Shown: positions 54,064-63,307 of the stretch, one piece after another
Layout: every line of letters begins with the position of its first letter
How positions within the stretch are numbered: position 1 is the first letter of the stretch
The notes under the pieces: generated by a model
Seen by the model: the letters and a program-made list of their open reading frames with translations, nothing else
Database searches by the model: none
Told to the model about the DNA's origin: nothing
Made by a program: the position numbers and the translations under genes
Assembly (NCBI RefSeq): GCF_002240415.1
Contig: NZ_CP020028.1
Location: 1-64,000, forward strand
Reading direction: 5' to 3'
Length of the DNA stretch: 64,000 nucleotides
From: Paenibacillus kribbensis
Lineage (GTDB): Bacteria; Bacillota; Bacilli; Paenibacillales; Paenibacillaceae

Positions 54064-55083
54064 TTATTTCATAGAGAGAACAGGAAGTGGGACCAGATTG
54101 TCCGAAAAATGAGTTGTAAGTATATCATGGAAGTTGTCGTAGCTGGTTTCAATCATGTTGGATAACGCTGTAACGGTATTCGAGCCAGCATGAGGCGTTA
54201 CCAAGACCCTTGGATATAGCTCCACAAGCTTCTGGATCGTTGGATCCGGGAGCATTTGCCACGGGTCAAATGATCTGAAAAATAATTCATCCTCTTTAGG
54301 GAAGACATCCGTAGCGAACCCTTCCAGATGGTTGCTCAGCAAAGCGTCCAAAATAGCTTGGTTATCTTGTAATTCTCCACGTGAGGTATTGATAAGAATA
54401 GATCCCTTTTTCATTTTTTCTAAAAAGCTGGCGTTAATCATTTTGTCGTTCTGTCCCGGCAGATAAGGAACATGCACACTGACGACATCACTCTCTGCGA
54501 GTAGTTCATCTAAGGTTGTGAATGGAATGACTTCCTTGGCCACGTCAGATTGGTACACATCATAGCCGATAACAGAAGCTCCTAATCCTTTAAACAATTT
54601 GGCTTCCGTCAGACCAATGCGACCGACCCCGATAATCCCAACTTTACAGTTATGGATCTCTTTGCTGAATGTATGCTCGTCCACAATGAAATTTTTGAAC
54701 GAGCTTTTGGTAGTCATATAGGCAGTGTGACGGAACAGCATCATAGCCAGAGTTAAGGAGAGCTCGGCAATGGCATTCGGAGAGTAGGATGGGACGCGTG
54801 CGACCTTCATTCCGAATTCGCTGCAGGCATCCAAATCAATGTGGTTGATTCCCACTGTTCTGGTGAAAACATATTGAATACCGTATGCCTTGAATTTCGT
54901 GAGATTCTCTCGATTCGCAGCGCAGTTTCCTCTTAACAAAACAGCATCGTGATGCTGTGCCAATTCCGCGTTGCTGGAGGTTAACAGCTCTTCTACCAGC
55001 GTGAGCTGGAAGTTGTATTTATTGAGGTCATGGAAATATGGTTTCTCATAAGAACGGACGCCGTAGCAAATGATTTTTAACAT
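54064..55083 (-). CDS. D-2-hydroxyacid dehydrogenase (LdhD-like)
   Basis: 339 residues, NAD-dependent dehydrogenase. Cofactor motif VGIIGVGRIGLTEAKLFKGLG with YDVYQSD, catalytic Arg in INTSRGELQD, Glu region in DVFPKEDE and His in VLVTPHAGSNT. Interconverts 2-oxoacids and D-2-hydroxyacids such as D-lactate or D-hydroxyisocaproate. Follows the AEC permease by 17 bases on the minus strand; convergent with the two-component system. Confidence 0.9.
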   Translation of the reverse strand: MLKIICYGVRSYEKPYFHDLNKYNFQLTLVEELLTSSNAELAQHHDAVLLRGNCAANRENLTKFKAYGIQYVFTRTVGINHIDLDACSEFGMKVARVPSYSPNAIAELSLTLAMMLFRHTAYMTTKSSFKNFIVDEHTFSKEIHNCKVGIIGVGRIGLTEAKLFKGLGASVIGYDVYQSDVAKEVIPFTTLDELLAESDVVSVHVPYLPGQNDKMINASFLEKMKKGSILINTSRGELQDNQAILDALLSNHLEGFATDVFPKEDELFFRSFDPWQMLPDPTIQKLVELYPRVLVTPHAGSNTVTALSNMIETSYDNFHDILTTHFSDNLVPLPVLSMK

Positions 55084-55100
55084 GTTGTTGTCCCCCTGAT

Positions 55101-56156
55101 TTAGAAAATGCCAATTTTATCAATGATATTGAGCGTAATGATCCACACTGGAATCATGACGACAGAAGTTATAGTTGATAGAAGCGACGCATTGGAAGTC
55201 AGAACGGCTTCCTTATCAAAACTGATCGCATAGGCTGCGGCTACGGTAGCTGTAGGAGTAGCCATCATAATGACAATAGTAGATAAAGCGACAGTATCGA
55301 CCGATAGAATATGAGATACAGTTAGCAATGCCAGCAAAACGATGTTAACAATGGGTACAAGCCAAACCTTAACGACGCTGTAATACCAAGACGTCTTGTC
55401 CGTAGCTGCCGACTTGAAGCTGATCTCTCCCAATGTCGAGCCAATCGATAACCAGGCTAACGGAGAAGCTAGTCCGGCAAGGTAGGTCATGGGCTTGAAC
55501 AACCAGACAGCGGTTTGATCAATTCTTAGAAAAGCGAACTGCTGAATGGCCCCATCCTCTGTAGCTACGCTCATCTGTGGCAAATAACCCTGAAACAACC
55601 AAACAAACAAGCCTAGAAAAGTGGCGATAACAATCGGATTCAAAAACATGGTTTTGAGGTTTTTAAGCTCCATTTTTAAGCCGCTCATTTTGATATAGCC
55701 ATAGGAGTATAAGAAAATACGGTAGCCTATATTAAAAATGGAACTGTACATAACTCCGGTAGGACCGTAAATGGCCCCGACAATCGGAATTCCGAAAAAA
55801 GTAGTAGAACCGAAAATAGTCAACACCCGCAAAACATCTTGTTTATCCTTGTTGTAACTTAGGAAGAAAGGCTTCGAAATAAAGATGAGAATAATATAGA
55901 TTAGAATTCCCCATACTAAAACATTCATGCCTTGTTTTAACATTGTAGGATTGATATCCTGCATGAAGGAATTAAAGGCTAGTGCTGGTAGAGCCACGGT
56001 TAGAACAACCTTGGATAACAGCTTTCCTACGGCTGCGGTAAAAATCCCCTTCTTGCGGCAAAAGAAACCAAGCAGGATAATAAAAACGGTGGAAGCGATA
56101 GAACTGACAATATTGTTATCTGTTAAGGTCGCTGTAATCATTTCTAGTAAAGACAT
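55101..56156 (-). CDS. AEC-family permease (malate/lactate-type)
   Basis: 351 residues with ten hydrophobic segments in two repeats; ILLGFFCRKKGIFT at the N-terminus and STTFFGIPIVGAIYG are typical of the auxin-efflux-carrier family, whose bacterial members include malate permeases such as MleP. Likely substrate is a hydroxy acid, given the downstream D-2-hydroxyacid dehydrogenase and the CitA-type sensor nearby. Confidence 0.85.
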   Translation of the reverse strand: MSLLEMITATLTDNNIVSSIASTVFIILLGFFCRKKGIFTAAVGKLLSKVVLTVALPALAFNSFMQDINPTMLKQGMNVLVWGILIYIILIFISKPFFLSYNKDKQDVLRVLTIFGSTTFFGIPIVGAIYGPTGVMYSSIFNIGYRIFLYSYGYIKMSGLKMELKNLKTMFLNPIVIATFLGLFVWLFQGYLPQMSVATEDGAIQQFAFLRIDQTAVWLFKPMTYLAGLASPLAWLSIGSTLGEISFKSAATDKTSWYYSVVKVWLVPIVNIVLLALLTVSHILSVDTVALSTIVIMMATPTATVAAAYAISFDKEAVLTSNASLLSTITSVVMIPVWIITLNIIDKIGIF

Positions 56157-56298
56157 AGTTAAAACCCTCTCTTGTACCTTTTTTCACATGGATGACGATG
56201 CAAAATGTGACGATGCAATTCCCTGATCTTTTGGCCAAAGTTGTTGGTTTGCACCTTTATAGTAAAAAAACTTTGTGAAAAAAAGAACAATATCTAAT

Positions 56299-56324
56299 TA
56301 ATTTAACTTATGAAACTAATTTAA
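56299..56324. promoter_or_regulatory. direct repeats TAATTTAA upstream of the AEC permease
   Basis: TAATTTAA at 56299-56306 and 56317-56324, 18 bases start to start. AT-rich direct repeats of this kind are a plausible binding site for the CitB-type regulator. Candidate only. Confidence 0.3.
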
Positions 56325-56448
56325 AAAATTAATACGTTACATCAGATGGGCAAATAAGCGGTACTCATCAACATACATGCTATAATATAAATCATTAAAT
56401 CCCACTTAATTAGTAGGTTAAATAGAACAGACGAGCAGGAGGGGCTAC

Positions 56449-57396
56449 ATGAATCCGATACAACATATACTGGACGAATATCCGCTGATCGTGCTGGATG
56501 GCGCAATGGCGACCGAGCTGGAACGTCAAGGGCATGATCTGAACGATAGCTTATGGTCAGCCAAAATACTCCATGAGCACCCGGAGGCGATCAAACGCGT
56601 ACATAAGGATTATTTTGAAGCTGGCGCAGACTGTGCGATTACGGCGAGCTACCAGGCCACCGTCGAAGGCTATGTTCAACGGGGGTTGAGCGAAAATGAG
56701 GCGCTGGAGCTGATTCAGTCATCGGTGCGGATTGCTGTGCAGGCACGGGATGAATTTTGGGCCGAAGCTGCGACTGCGGCCCATCAGCAGCATCGTCCCA
56801 AGCCGCTGGTCGCGGCTTCTGTCGGACCCTATGGGGCGTTTTTGGCGGATGGCTCCGAATATCGCGGTGATTACAAGCTGAGCGAAGAGCAGCTTGTCGA
56901 GTTTCACAGACCGCGAATGAAGGCTCTTATTGAGGCCGGGGCAGATATTTTGGCTTGTGAAACGATACCCTGTCTGGTTGAAGCCAAGGCCATTGCCCGA
57001 TTGCTGAAGGAGTTTCCCGGCACATATGCCTGGATCAGCTTTAGTGCAAAGGACGGGCAGCACATCAGCAATGGCGAGTCTGCCGCTGCGTGCGCTGAAT
57101 GGCTGAATAACCACGAGCAGGTGGCTGCTGTAGGGCTCAACTGCACCTTGCCGAAATTCATTCCATCGCTTATTCAGGAAATACGCAGCCATACGGATAA
57201 GCCTGTGGTGGTGTACCCCAATCTGGGGGAGGAATATGACCCGATCACCAAAACATGGCACGGCCATACTTGTGCAGAGACGTTCGGGCAGAGTGCCCGC
57301 CAGTGGTATGAAGCAGGAGCACGTCTAATTGGCGGCTGTTGCCGGACTCAGCCACAGGATATTAAAGAAATAGTGGCATGGTCGAGAGAGGTATAA
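56449..57396 (+). CDS. mmuM: homocysteine S-methyltransferase
   Basis: 315 residues, (beta/alpha)8 zinc enzyme that makes methionine from homocysteine with S-methylmethionine or SAM. LDGAMATELERQGHDLNDSLWSA at the N-terminus; zinc ligands in VGLNCT and GGCCRTQPQDI. GGAGG precedes the ATG and TATAAT lies at 56381-56386. No S-methylmethionine permease is adjacent. Confidence 0.93.
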   Translation: MNPIQHILDEYPLIVLDGAMATELERQGHDLNDSLWSAKILHEHPEAIKRVHKDYFEAGADCAITASYQATVEGYVQRGLSENEALELIQSSVRIAVQARDEFWAEAATAAHQQHRPKPLVAASVGPYGAFLADGSEYRGDYKLSEEQLVEFHRPRMKALIEAGADILACETIPCLVEAKAIARLLKEFPGTYAWISFSAKDGQHISNGESAAACAEWLNNHEQVAAVGLNCTLPKFIPSLIQEIRSHTDKPVVVYPNLGEEYDPITKTWHGHTCAETFGQSARQWYEAGARLIGGCCRTQPQDIKEIVAWSREV

Positions 57397-57460
57397 ACGG
57401 GGATGAGCCTAGGGGGAAGGCTGTCCATAAGGAGGCTCCCTCGATTGGCCTGAAAAGAAC

Positions 57461-57525
57461 AAGCAGGCTGAACCAAGTTGTACTCCAGCAATGGAGAAGC
57501 TTGGCTCAGCCTGCCTTTTTTATAG
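57461..57525 (+). terminator. terminator after mmuM
   Basis: AGCAGGCTGA..CCAAG pairs with CTTGG..TCAGCCTGC; followed by CTTTTTTAT. Confidence 0.75.
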
Positions 57526-57573
57526 TATGAGTACTTTTGGGGCCGACATCCTTCGCTGCTTTTGCCGATTAGG

Positions 57574-59907
57574 TCAGCTTTCTGCCAGACGCTCCAGCAA
57601 TGCATCGCCATTGCGGCTGACCCGAATATAGGCGTAACGAGCGTTCTGCTCAACAGTACGTCCTGTTCCTTCGGGAATGAAATAATTCTCAATACCGTAC
57701 TGAATGCGGGAACCATCCCACTGTCCGTTCAAGACAATCTCATGCTTGGCAAGCTTTTCACCCTCCTGGTACAGGCGATTAGCGATGTATACTCCTTGGT
57801 CGCCCGGCGTGAGAACAACTTTAACCTTGCCTCGATTCCAATCTTCCTCCTGAAGAGGGTTCATTGAAGAAGGAGGCGGGGTAGAAATATCGTAGTTCAG
57901 TACAACGTAATCGCCTTGCAGCACGGAACGCGGGTCTACAGGAGCCAGCTTGAGCTTAACGGAAGCACCTGTGGCGAGTAAGGTCTCACTTCTGGCGGTT
58001 TGATAGCCGATCATGCCCAGTTGCAGCACGATAACGATGGCGATGAGCAGCGGGCTTAGACGCATAAAGCTAAAGCTGCGATGATCAGCCTCGGACGCTG
58101 CCTTGCCACTATGAGGCGTCCGGCGATCCAGCCACCAGGTAATGCCGAGTGCAAGGACGCCCAGCAGCGCCAGCGTAAACGATTTGTACAATAGCGTCCA
58201 CAATAAGTCATAGTATTTGAAGCCGATAAAAATAAACCAGAACACGATGCTCGTTATGGCGGCCGATTTTTGTTTTAGACGGATAAAGGCAAAGACCATT
58301 CCTGTAACAACCACAAAATAAAAAACATTAATCAGCATATAAGAGTGTGGAAAGACATCCTCGAAAAACGTCGCCCAAAACAGGAACAACAAACTGAAAA
58401 ATAATGAGCTATCCCGGAGATGCTCTCGTAAACCTGCTTTGAATACAAAGTAGCTTATCCCATATAACACGGCATTGACGAAGAAGAGAGCAAAGATAAT
58501 AAACTCATAGGTCCAGCTCCACCGTTCCCACTCCTGAAACTGCTGAAATAAAATGGTCGCCAGATTCAGGTTCACAAAGACGTAGGCGAAAAAGAGCTGC
58601 CGTTTCCCCCTGGAGCGAAACCATCCTGCGATAGAAACGAACAGAAACAGCACCGAAAGCAACGTCTGATCTGACCATAGAATGGCAGCCAAGCCTGTAA
58701 TATAGCTGATCGTCAGCAGGGTATAACGTATGACAGAATCCAGCCTGGATTCTGGAATAACAATCATCAAAAGCATAAGCAGCAAGGACACACCCAACAG
58801 TACATATTCGGTGTGGTTTACATTTGCGGTAATGGTAATCAGTCCGATCAGAGATATGCTGCCGATCAGCACTCCGACCACCTTGATCATGCGGGATACG
58901 GCTTTGCTGATCCATTCACTGCCGCGTTCCTCGGGAACGGCTGTTTTAGCCGCCGGTGTACTCATGTCTGGTGTTTCTACACCAGGCTTCGCAGCGTCCC
59001 GTTTTTGCTCGTCGGTTATTTCTCCGTCCTCCGGTGACGATTCGCCCAAGCGGTTTAAATAACGGAAAAACCATACATTACCTGTCAGCAGCAGCGCCAC
59101 AAAAATCAAACCAAATACAAAAAACAGAGAAGAGGAGTACGCCTCTGCCAGTTCGATAAATTTAAAGACAGCAAAAGCAGAGGCCGCCAATGCATTCAAG
59201 GTCAGCAACGTTTTGCTCAGTCGAATCTTAATGAATACATAAAATCCAATAGCAATCACAGCGATGCACGGTATGTTCATGACAAGACCATATTCATCCA
59301 ATGCAAAAGAGTTAGTCATCGTCAGCAAGGCTATATGGAAGACGATAAAGCTTATATATTTTAGCGGTATAGAGCTTAGACGGCGCAGGAACGTGAATAG
59401 AAACAACCCCAGATTGACCAGTGCGAATACCCCGGCTATGGACAGTGATTCCAGCTCGCTATAAGACGCGCTTTGCATCGTCGGATAAAAATAAAGCCAT
59501 AAGCCGAGGTGGATCAGTACATAGGACAGCACGTAAAAAGGATTGTAACGGGTAATCCAGCTAAGCAGCAGAGCCGGAACGGACCAAATCAAAAACAACC
59601 CGTAGCTGTCCGCATGGGAATTGTAAATTTGACCGAGCAACGCCACGGAAACGCCAAAGGCTATACAGCCGGCCACCAGAAATATATTGGACAGAAAAGC
59701 CTGTTGACCGGGAACGGCGCGTATACGTGCAAATACAAAGGATAAGCCGTAGAACAGAACAATAAGCGCAGCAGCCAGCACAATTTTGACCGTCCGATCC
59801 AATCCACCCCAATTAGAGGCAAAGAAATAAATGATCGCGGCCAGTACCAGTGAGATGCCCAGCAGATAGCCCGTACGTATCGCATTGAATCGCAGCATGA
59901 AATTCAC
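57574..59907 (-). CDS. large GDYXXLXY membrane protein (DUF2157/DUF4401-type)
   Basis: 777 residues. About 20 hydrophobic segments, split by an acidic cytoplasmic stretch near residues 290-330. The C-terminal soluble domain (from about 610) holds the naming motif QGDYVVLNYDI (about residue 680). In other bacteria DUF2157, DUF4401 and GDYXXLXY are often separate neighbouring genes; here they form one chain. Function unknown. Start GTG 59907 after AGGA. Confidence 0.8.
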   Translation of the reverse strand: MNFMLRFNAIRTGYLLGISLVLAAIIYFFASNWGGLDRTVKIVLAAALIVLFYGLSFVFARIRAVPGQQAFLSNIFLVAGCIAFGVSVALLGQIYNSHADSYGLFLIWSVPALLLSWITRYNPFYVLSYVLIHLGLWLYFYPTMQSASYSELESLSIAGVFALVNLGLFLFTFLRRLSSIPLKYISFIVFHIALLTMTNSFALDEYGLVMNIPCIAVIAIGFYVFIKIRLSKTLLTLNALAASAFAVFKFIELAEAYSSSLFFVFGLIFVALLLTGNVWFFRYLNRLGESSPEDGEITDEQKRDAAKPGVETPDMSTPAAKTAVPEERGSEWISKAVSRMIKVVGVLIGSISLIGLITITANVNHTEYVLLGVSLLLMLLMIVIPESRLDSVIRYTLLTISYITGLAAILWSDQTLLSVLFLFVSIAGWFRSRGKRQLFFAYVFVNLNLATILFQQFQEWERWSWTYEFIIFALFFVNAVLYGISYFVFKAGLREHLRDSSLFFSLLFLFWATFFEDVFPHSYMLINVFYFVVVTGMVFAFIRLKQKSAAITSIVFWFIFIGFKYYDLLWTLLYKSFTLALLGVLALGITWWLDRRTPHSGKAASEADHRSFSFMRLSPLLIAIVIVLQLGMIGYQTARSETLLATGASVKLKLAPVDPRSVLQGDYVVLNYDISTPPPSSMNPLQEEDWNRGKVKVVLTPGDQGVYIANRLYQEGEKLAKHEIVLNGQWDGSRIQYGIENYFIPEGTGRTVEQNARYAYIRVSRNGDALLERLAES

Positions 59908-59983
59908 GTACCTTTCCTGTTGGTTTGATGCCTATTATAGCGTTGAAAGGGCTGAGAACCAAGTGCGAATTAGGATCAGGTCA

Positions 59984-60880
59984 TTAAGCATTAGCGGTAC
60001 GGATCTCTTGCCGGGACTGGTGCCGGAAGCGATACTCACGTGGCGGGATTCCTGCTGTTTTCTTGAATGCCTTGGAGAAGGTGGATAAATCGGTGTAACC
60101 GATGGATTGGGCAATAATCGACAAGTTGTAAGTCGTCTGGTCCAGTAATCTTTTGGCTTCGTTAATCTTGAGGTTTTGCAAATACTTGGCGGGAGAGATG
60201 AGGAAGGTAGAATGAAATTTGCGTGAAAAATGCGCACGGTCCACCCCTACATGCTCGGCAATTTGTTCAATGGTAATACGATCACAGTAATGCATATCAA
60301 TGTAATCCTTCCCCTGCTGGAGCCAATAATCAGAGCCTGCAAGGCTGCGAAGCGCGTCAGACGTGTTCCGGGACAGCTCCTCGAAAATCTGATGGAGTGT
60401 AATCAGGCGGGCTAGATCGCTGCCCTGTCTGTTGCTGTCATTGACAATCGAGAACAGGTTGGAGATAAGCTCAAAAATCTTCCCGTTCACTGCGTTAGCA
60501 ATAAAAGGCGCGGATGGCTTAATCCCAATTCGCTCTAGCAGCGCAAGAGACTCGGGTCCCTCAAAGGCAATCCATACCTTTTGCAGCGGGTTCGCCTGAT
60601 CCGTGTAATATTCATGTGCATGATGCGGAAAGAAACAGAATAAATCGGACTTTTGGACACGCTGACTTTTGTGCTGGTAAATAAACTCTGCCTGACCTTC
60701 AAGCACAAAAATGAAATAAAAATAGGGCACAGCCTTAGGGCCCACATGACAGCTGGTTTTCGAAATATCCATCCCGAGTCGGACTGGCCATATGGCACTG
60801 GATTTTTCCAGTTCGGTAGCTGTGAAGTAATGGTCTTCCACGATGTCGAAGTGATCTTCATTCTTTACTTTTTTCATCAT
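59984..60880 (-). CDS. AraC-family regulator next to rhamnose genes
   Basis: 298 residues. N-terminal cupin-type sugar-sensing domain (YFYFIFVLEGQAEFIYQ, FFPHHAHEYY) and C-terminal double HTH (ITIEQIAEHVGVDRAHFSRKF; LSIIAQSIGYTDLSTFSKAFKKTAGIPPREYR). Lies after rhaBAD on the same strand but behind a terminator and with its own promoter. Probable rhamnose regulator by position. Confidence 0.85.
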   Translation of the reverse strand: MMKKVKNEDHFDIVEDHYFTATELEKSSAIWPVRLGMDISKTSCHVGPKAVPYFYFIFVLEGQAEFIYQHKSQRVQKSDLFCFFPHHAHEYYTDQANPLQKVWIAFEGPESLALLERIGIKPSAPFIANAVNGKIFELISNLFSIVNDSNRQGSDLARLITLHQIFEELSRNTSDALRSLAGSDYWLQQGKDYIDMHYCDRITIEQIAEHVGVDRAHFSRKFHSTFLISPAKYLQNLKINEAKRLLDQTTYNLSIIAQSIGYTDLSTFSKAFKKTAGIPPREYRFRHQSRQEIRTANA

Positions 60881-60922
60881 ACGTCACCTCTCCTTTGGTG
60901 GAGATAAGGGGATTTTGAGTTT

Positions 60923-60951
60923 ATTGTATATAAAGGAAAGAATAATTACAA
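60923..60951 (-). promoter_or_regulatory. SigA promoter of the AraC gene
   Basis: Minus strand: TTGTAA (60951-60946), 17 bases, TACAAT (60928-60923), 43 bases before the ATG. Confidence 0.6.
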
Positions 60952-61052
60952 GTTAATTCATAGGAATTTAGGGTTATCAAGATAGAACAGAGCTCTTTAT
61001 GCGATATCAGCATAAAAGGTGATGGTCCGATAGGAATAGGAATAGGAATGAC

Positions 61053-61094
61053 AAAGGCCCCATGGCCTGCGTGAGACAAGCCGTGGAGCCTTTT
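61053..61094. terminator. terminator after rhaD
   Basis: AAGGCCCCATGGC pairs with GCCGTGGAGCCTT (one mismatch, one GU); T-runs on both strands. It separates rhaBAD from the AraC gene. Confidence 0.65.
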
Positions 61095-61121
61095 TAGTTG
61101 AACCGATAAGCTTGATTATGC

Positions 61122-61967
61122 TTATACGTTTAGAATTCCTTTTCTTGGAGTAACGTTAAAGGCTTTGGCCAGATCGGCCAATTCCTGATCCGTAATCCGT
61201 TGCTGAATATCATGGTGTGCAATGAGCATATAAATTTGCGCTGCTTTTTCAATCGTTTCAATCAGGCCAAACGCTTCATCAATCGAGCTGCCTGTTCCGA
61301 AAATACCGTGATGAGGCCATAATACAGCGTGATGATCCTTCATTTTCTTTGCCGTTTCGCGGCCAATTTCACTGGAACCCGGCACCATCCAAGGGATCAC
61401 GCCGATACCATCCGGAAAGACGACGATGCATTCGGTGCACATTTCCCACAGGGTTTTGGTGAACTGGTTTTCATCCAGGCTATGAATGAACGTCATCGCA
61501 ATGACATGAGTGGCATGATTATGGATTACGACACGGTGGTTAGGATCAACCTTCAAGCGCTCAATGTGACTCATAAAATGCGAAGGCAATTCGCTGGTAG
61601 GCACCGCATTATCCTTGAGGCCCCACAAGAGTTCCAGCTGTTCTCCATCCTGGGAGACACGAAGGACACCCAGATTGGCTTCAGGATCGGCAATGACGTT
61701 CTTGAAATATTTGCCTGATCCGGTGACGATAAAATATTTTCCAGCCAGCTCATTCACTGGAAAAGCAGGCTTGATCGTCCGAATGACTTGATGAATATCA
61801 AGATATTTGGCAACCTCAGCTTCATCCAGAATATAGCTTACATTCCCTCCGTTGCGTTCATCCCATCCGAATTTCCACATGTTTTGTGTAATCTCCGCCA
61901 TCTCGCGAACGAATGGAATATCGAGCCCCGACTTTTGTTCTTTTTGATTTTCCAGCACAGTAGTCAT
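61122..61967 (-). CDS. rhaD: rhamnulose-1-phosphate aldolase
   Basis: 281 residues, class II zinc aldolase splitting L-rhamnulose 1-phosphate into dihydroxyacetone phosphate and L-lactaldehyde. Zinc histidines in [13 protein letters not shown] and [19 protein letters not shown] and NGGNVSY fit the phosphate site. Third gene of rhaBAD; GGGAGAG precedes the ATG. Confidence 0.93.
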   Translation of the reverse strand: MTTVLENQKEQKSGLDIPFVREMAEITQNMWKFGWDERNGGNVSYILDEAEVAKYLDIHQVIRTIKPAFPVNELAGKYFIVTGSGKYFKNVIADPEANLGVLRVSQDGEQLELLWGLKDNAVPTSELPSHFMSHIERLKVDPNHRVVIHNHATHVIAMTFIHSLDENQFTKTLWEMCTECIVVFPDGIGVIPWMVPGSSEIGRETAKKMKDHHAVLWPHHGIFGTGSSIDEAFGLIETIEKAAQIYMLIAHHDIQQRITDQELADLAKAFNVTPRKGILNV

Positions 61968-62033
61968 GTATGATCTCTCCCTTTGTATAATATAAAATAC
62001 AAGCTTATCAATGCAGTAGTTGCCGTTTCAGAG

Positions 62034-63290
62034 TTATCGTTTCAACAGTACTTGTTGTTCATAATCTTTCGCTTCGGTCAGCCATTCTTCACGAACAGGA
62101 ACACCGTTTTGAGCACAATAGTAATCCCATACGGCACCGAACGGATACGATTTAAATTCCTCAACCAGGGCAAGGCGAGTCGTGAAGTCTCTTTCCTCCT
62201 CTGCCTTTTTTAGCTCCTCAATCGGTTCCAGCATGGCGCGAAGCAGTGCTTTGATGGTGTTGCGTGTGCCGATGACCCATGCCGCCACATGGTTGATGCT
62301 GCCATCAAAGAAATCAAGGCCGATATGTGTTCGGGAAAGCAAATCCCCACGAACCAGCTCGCGGGCAATGTCGAGCAGTTCGTCGTCCATGGTCACGACA
62401 TGGTCGCTGTCCCAACGAACCGGTCTGCTGACGTGGAGCAATAATTGATCGGTAAACATGAGCACGGACGACAGTTTGTTCGAGATGACCTCCGTTGGAT
62501 GGAAATGACCGGCATCGAGACAGATGGATTTGCCGCGTGTCAGGGCGTAGCCCATATAAAATTCATGTGAGCCGACGACATAGCTTTCCGAGCCGATGCC
62601 GAACAGCTTGCTTTCAACCGCATCAATGTTGTATTCTTCGCTGATTTCCTCGCTGAAAATTTCGTCCAGCGCATCGCGCAGACGTTCTCTTGGAGCCAGG
62701 CGGTCAACCGGGGCATCCTTATAGCCATCCGGCATCCAGTGATTTGTAACACAGGGCTGACCGAGTTCCTTGCCAAAATACTCGGCAATCCTGCGCGATT
62801 TTTTGCAGTGCGTGATCCAGAAATCACGAATTTCCGGGTCCTTATGGCTCAATGTGAAACCGTCCTCCGCTTTGGGATGGGAGAACAGGGTTGGATTAAA
62901 ATCAAGCCCAAGCCCTTGCTGTTTGGCCCAATCCACCCAGTTCTGAAAATGGCGTGGCTCCAGTTGATCCAAATCCACCTGCTCTGTCGTATCCGCATAA
63001 ATAGCGTGCAGATTGACCTTATGCTGACCTGGAATGAGCGATAGGGCCTTTTCCAAATCCTGACGCAGCTCAGCTGGCGTTCCTGCTCTGCCCGGGTAGC
63101 TGCCCGTTACCGCAATCCCCCCGCTCAGCTGTTTATCTTTAAACAGGAATCCCTGCACATCGTCTCCCTGCCAGCAGTGGAGTGATATTTTGATTTCTGA
63201 AAGCTTGCGTAAAACGTCATCCACCTGAATACCGTGGCGGGCATACAGCTTTTTCGCTTCGTTATAACTGGCTTCAATGGCTTCGTTCAT
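62034..63290 (-). CDS. rhaA: L-rhamnose isomerase
   Basis: 418 residues, nearly the E. coli length (419). TIM-barrel metal enzyme turning L-rhamnose into L-rhamnulose. Metal-site regions seen: [39 protein letters not shown] and [27 protein letters not shown] before the ATG; 17 bases after rhaB. Confidence 0.95.
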   Translation of the reverse strand: MNEAIEASYNEAKKLYARHGIQVDDVLRKLSEIKISLHCWQGDDVQGFLFKDKQLSGGIAVTGSYPGRAGTPAELRQDLEKALSLIPGQHKVNLHAIYADTTEQVDLDQLEPRHFQNWVDWAKQQGLGLDFNPTLFSHPKAEDGFTLSHKDPEIRDFWITHCKKSRRIAEYFGKELGQPCVTNHWMPDGYKDAPVDRLAPRERLRDALDEIFSEEISEEYNIDAVESKLFGIGSESYVVGSHEFYMGYALTRGKSICLDAGHFHPTEVISNKLSSVLMFTDQLLLHVSRPVRWDSDHVVTMDDELLDIARELVRGDLLSRTHIGLDFFDGSINHVAAWVIGTRNTIKALLRAMLEPIEELKKAEEERDFTTRLALVEEFKSYPFGAVWDYYCAQNGVPVREEWLTEAKDYEQQVLLKR

Positions 63291-63307
63291 GGCTTTATAC
63301 TCCTTTA

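Noticed and set aside
56325..56448. SAM riboswitch before mmuM
   Set aside because: Only about 60 bases lie between the -10 box and the start codon, too short for an S-box, and no fitting helices were seen.
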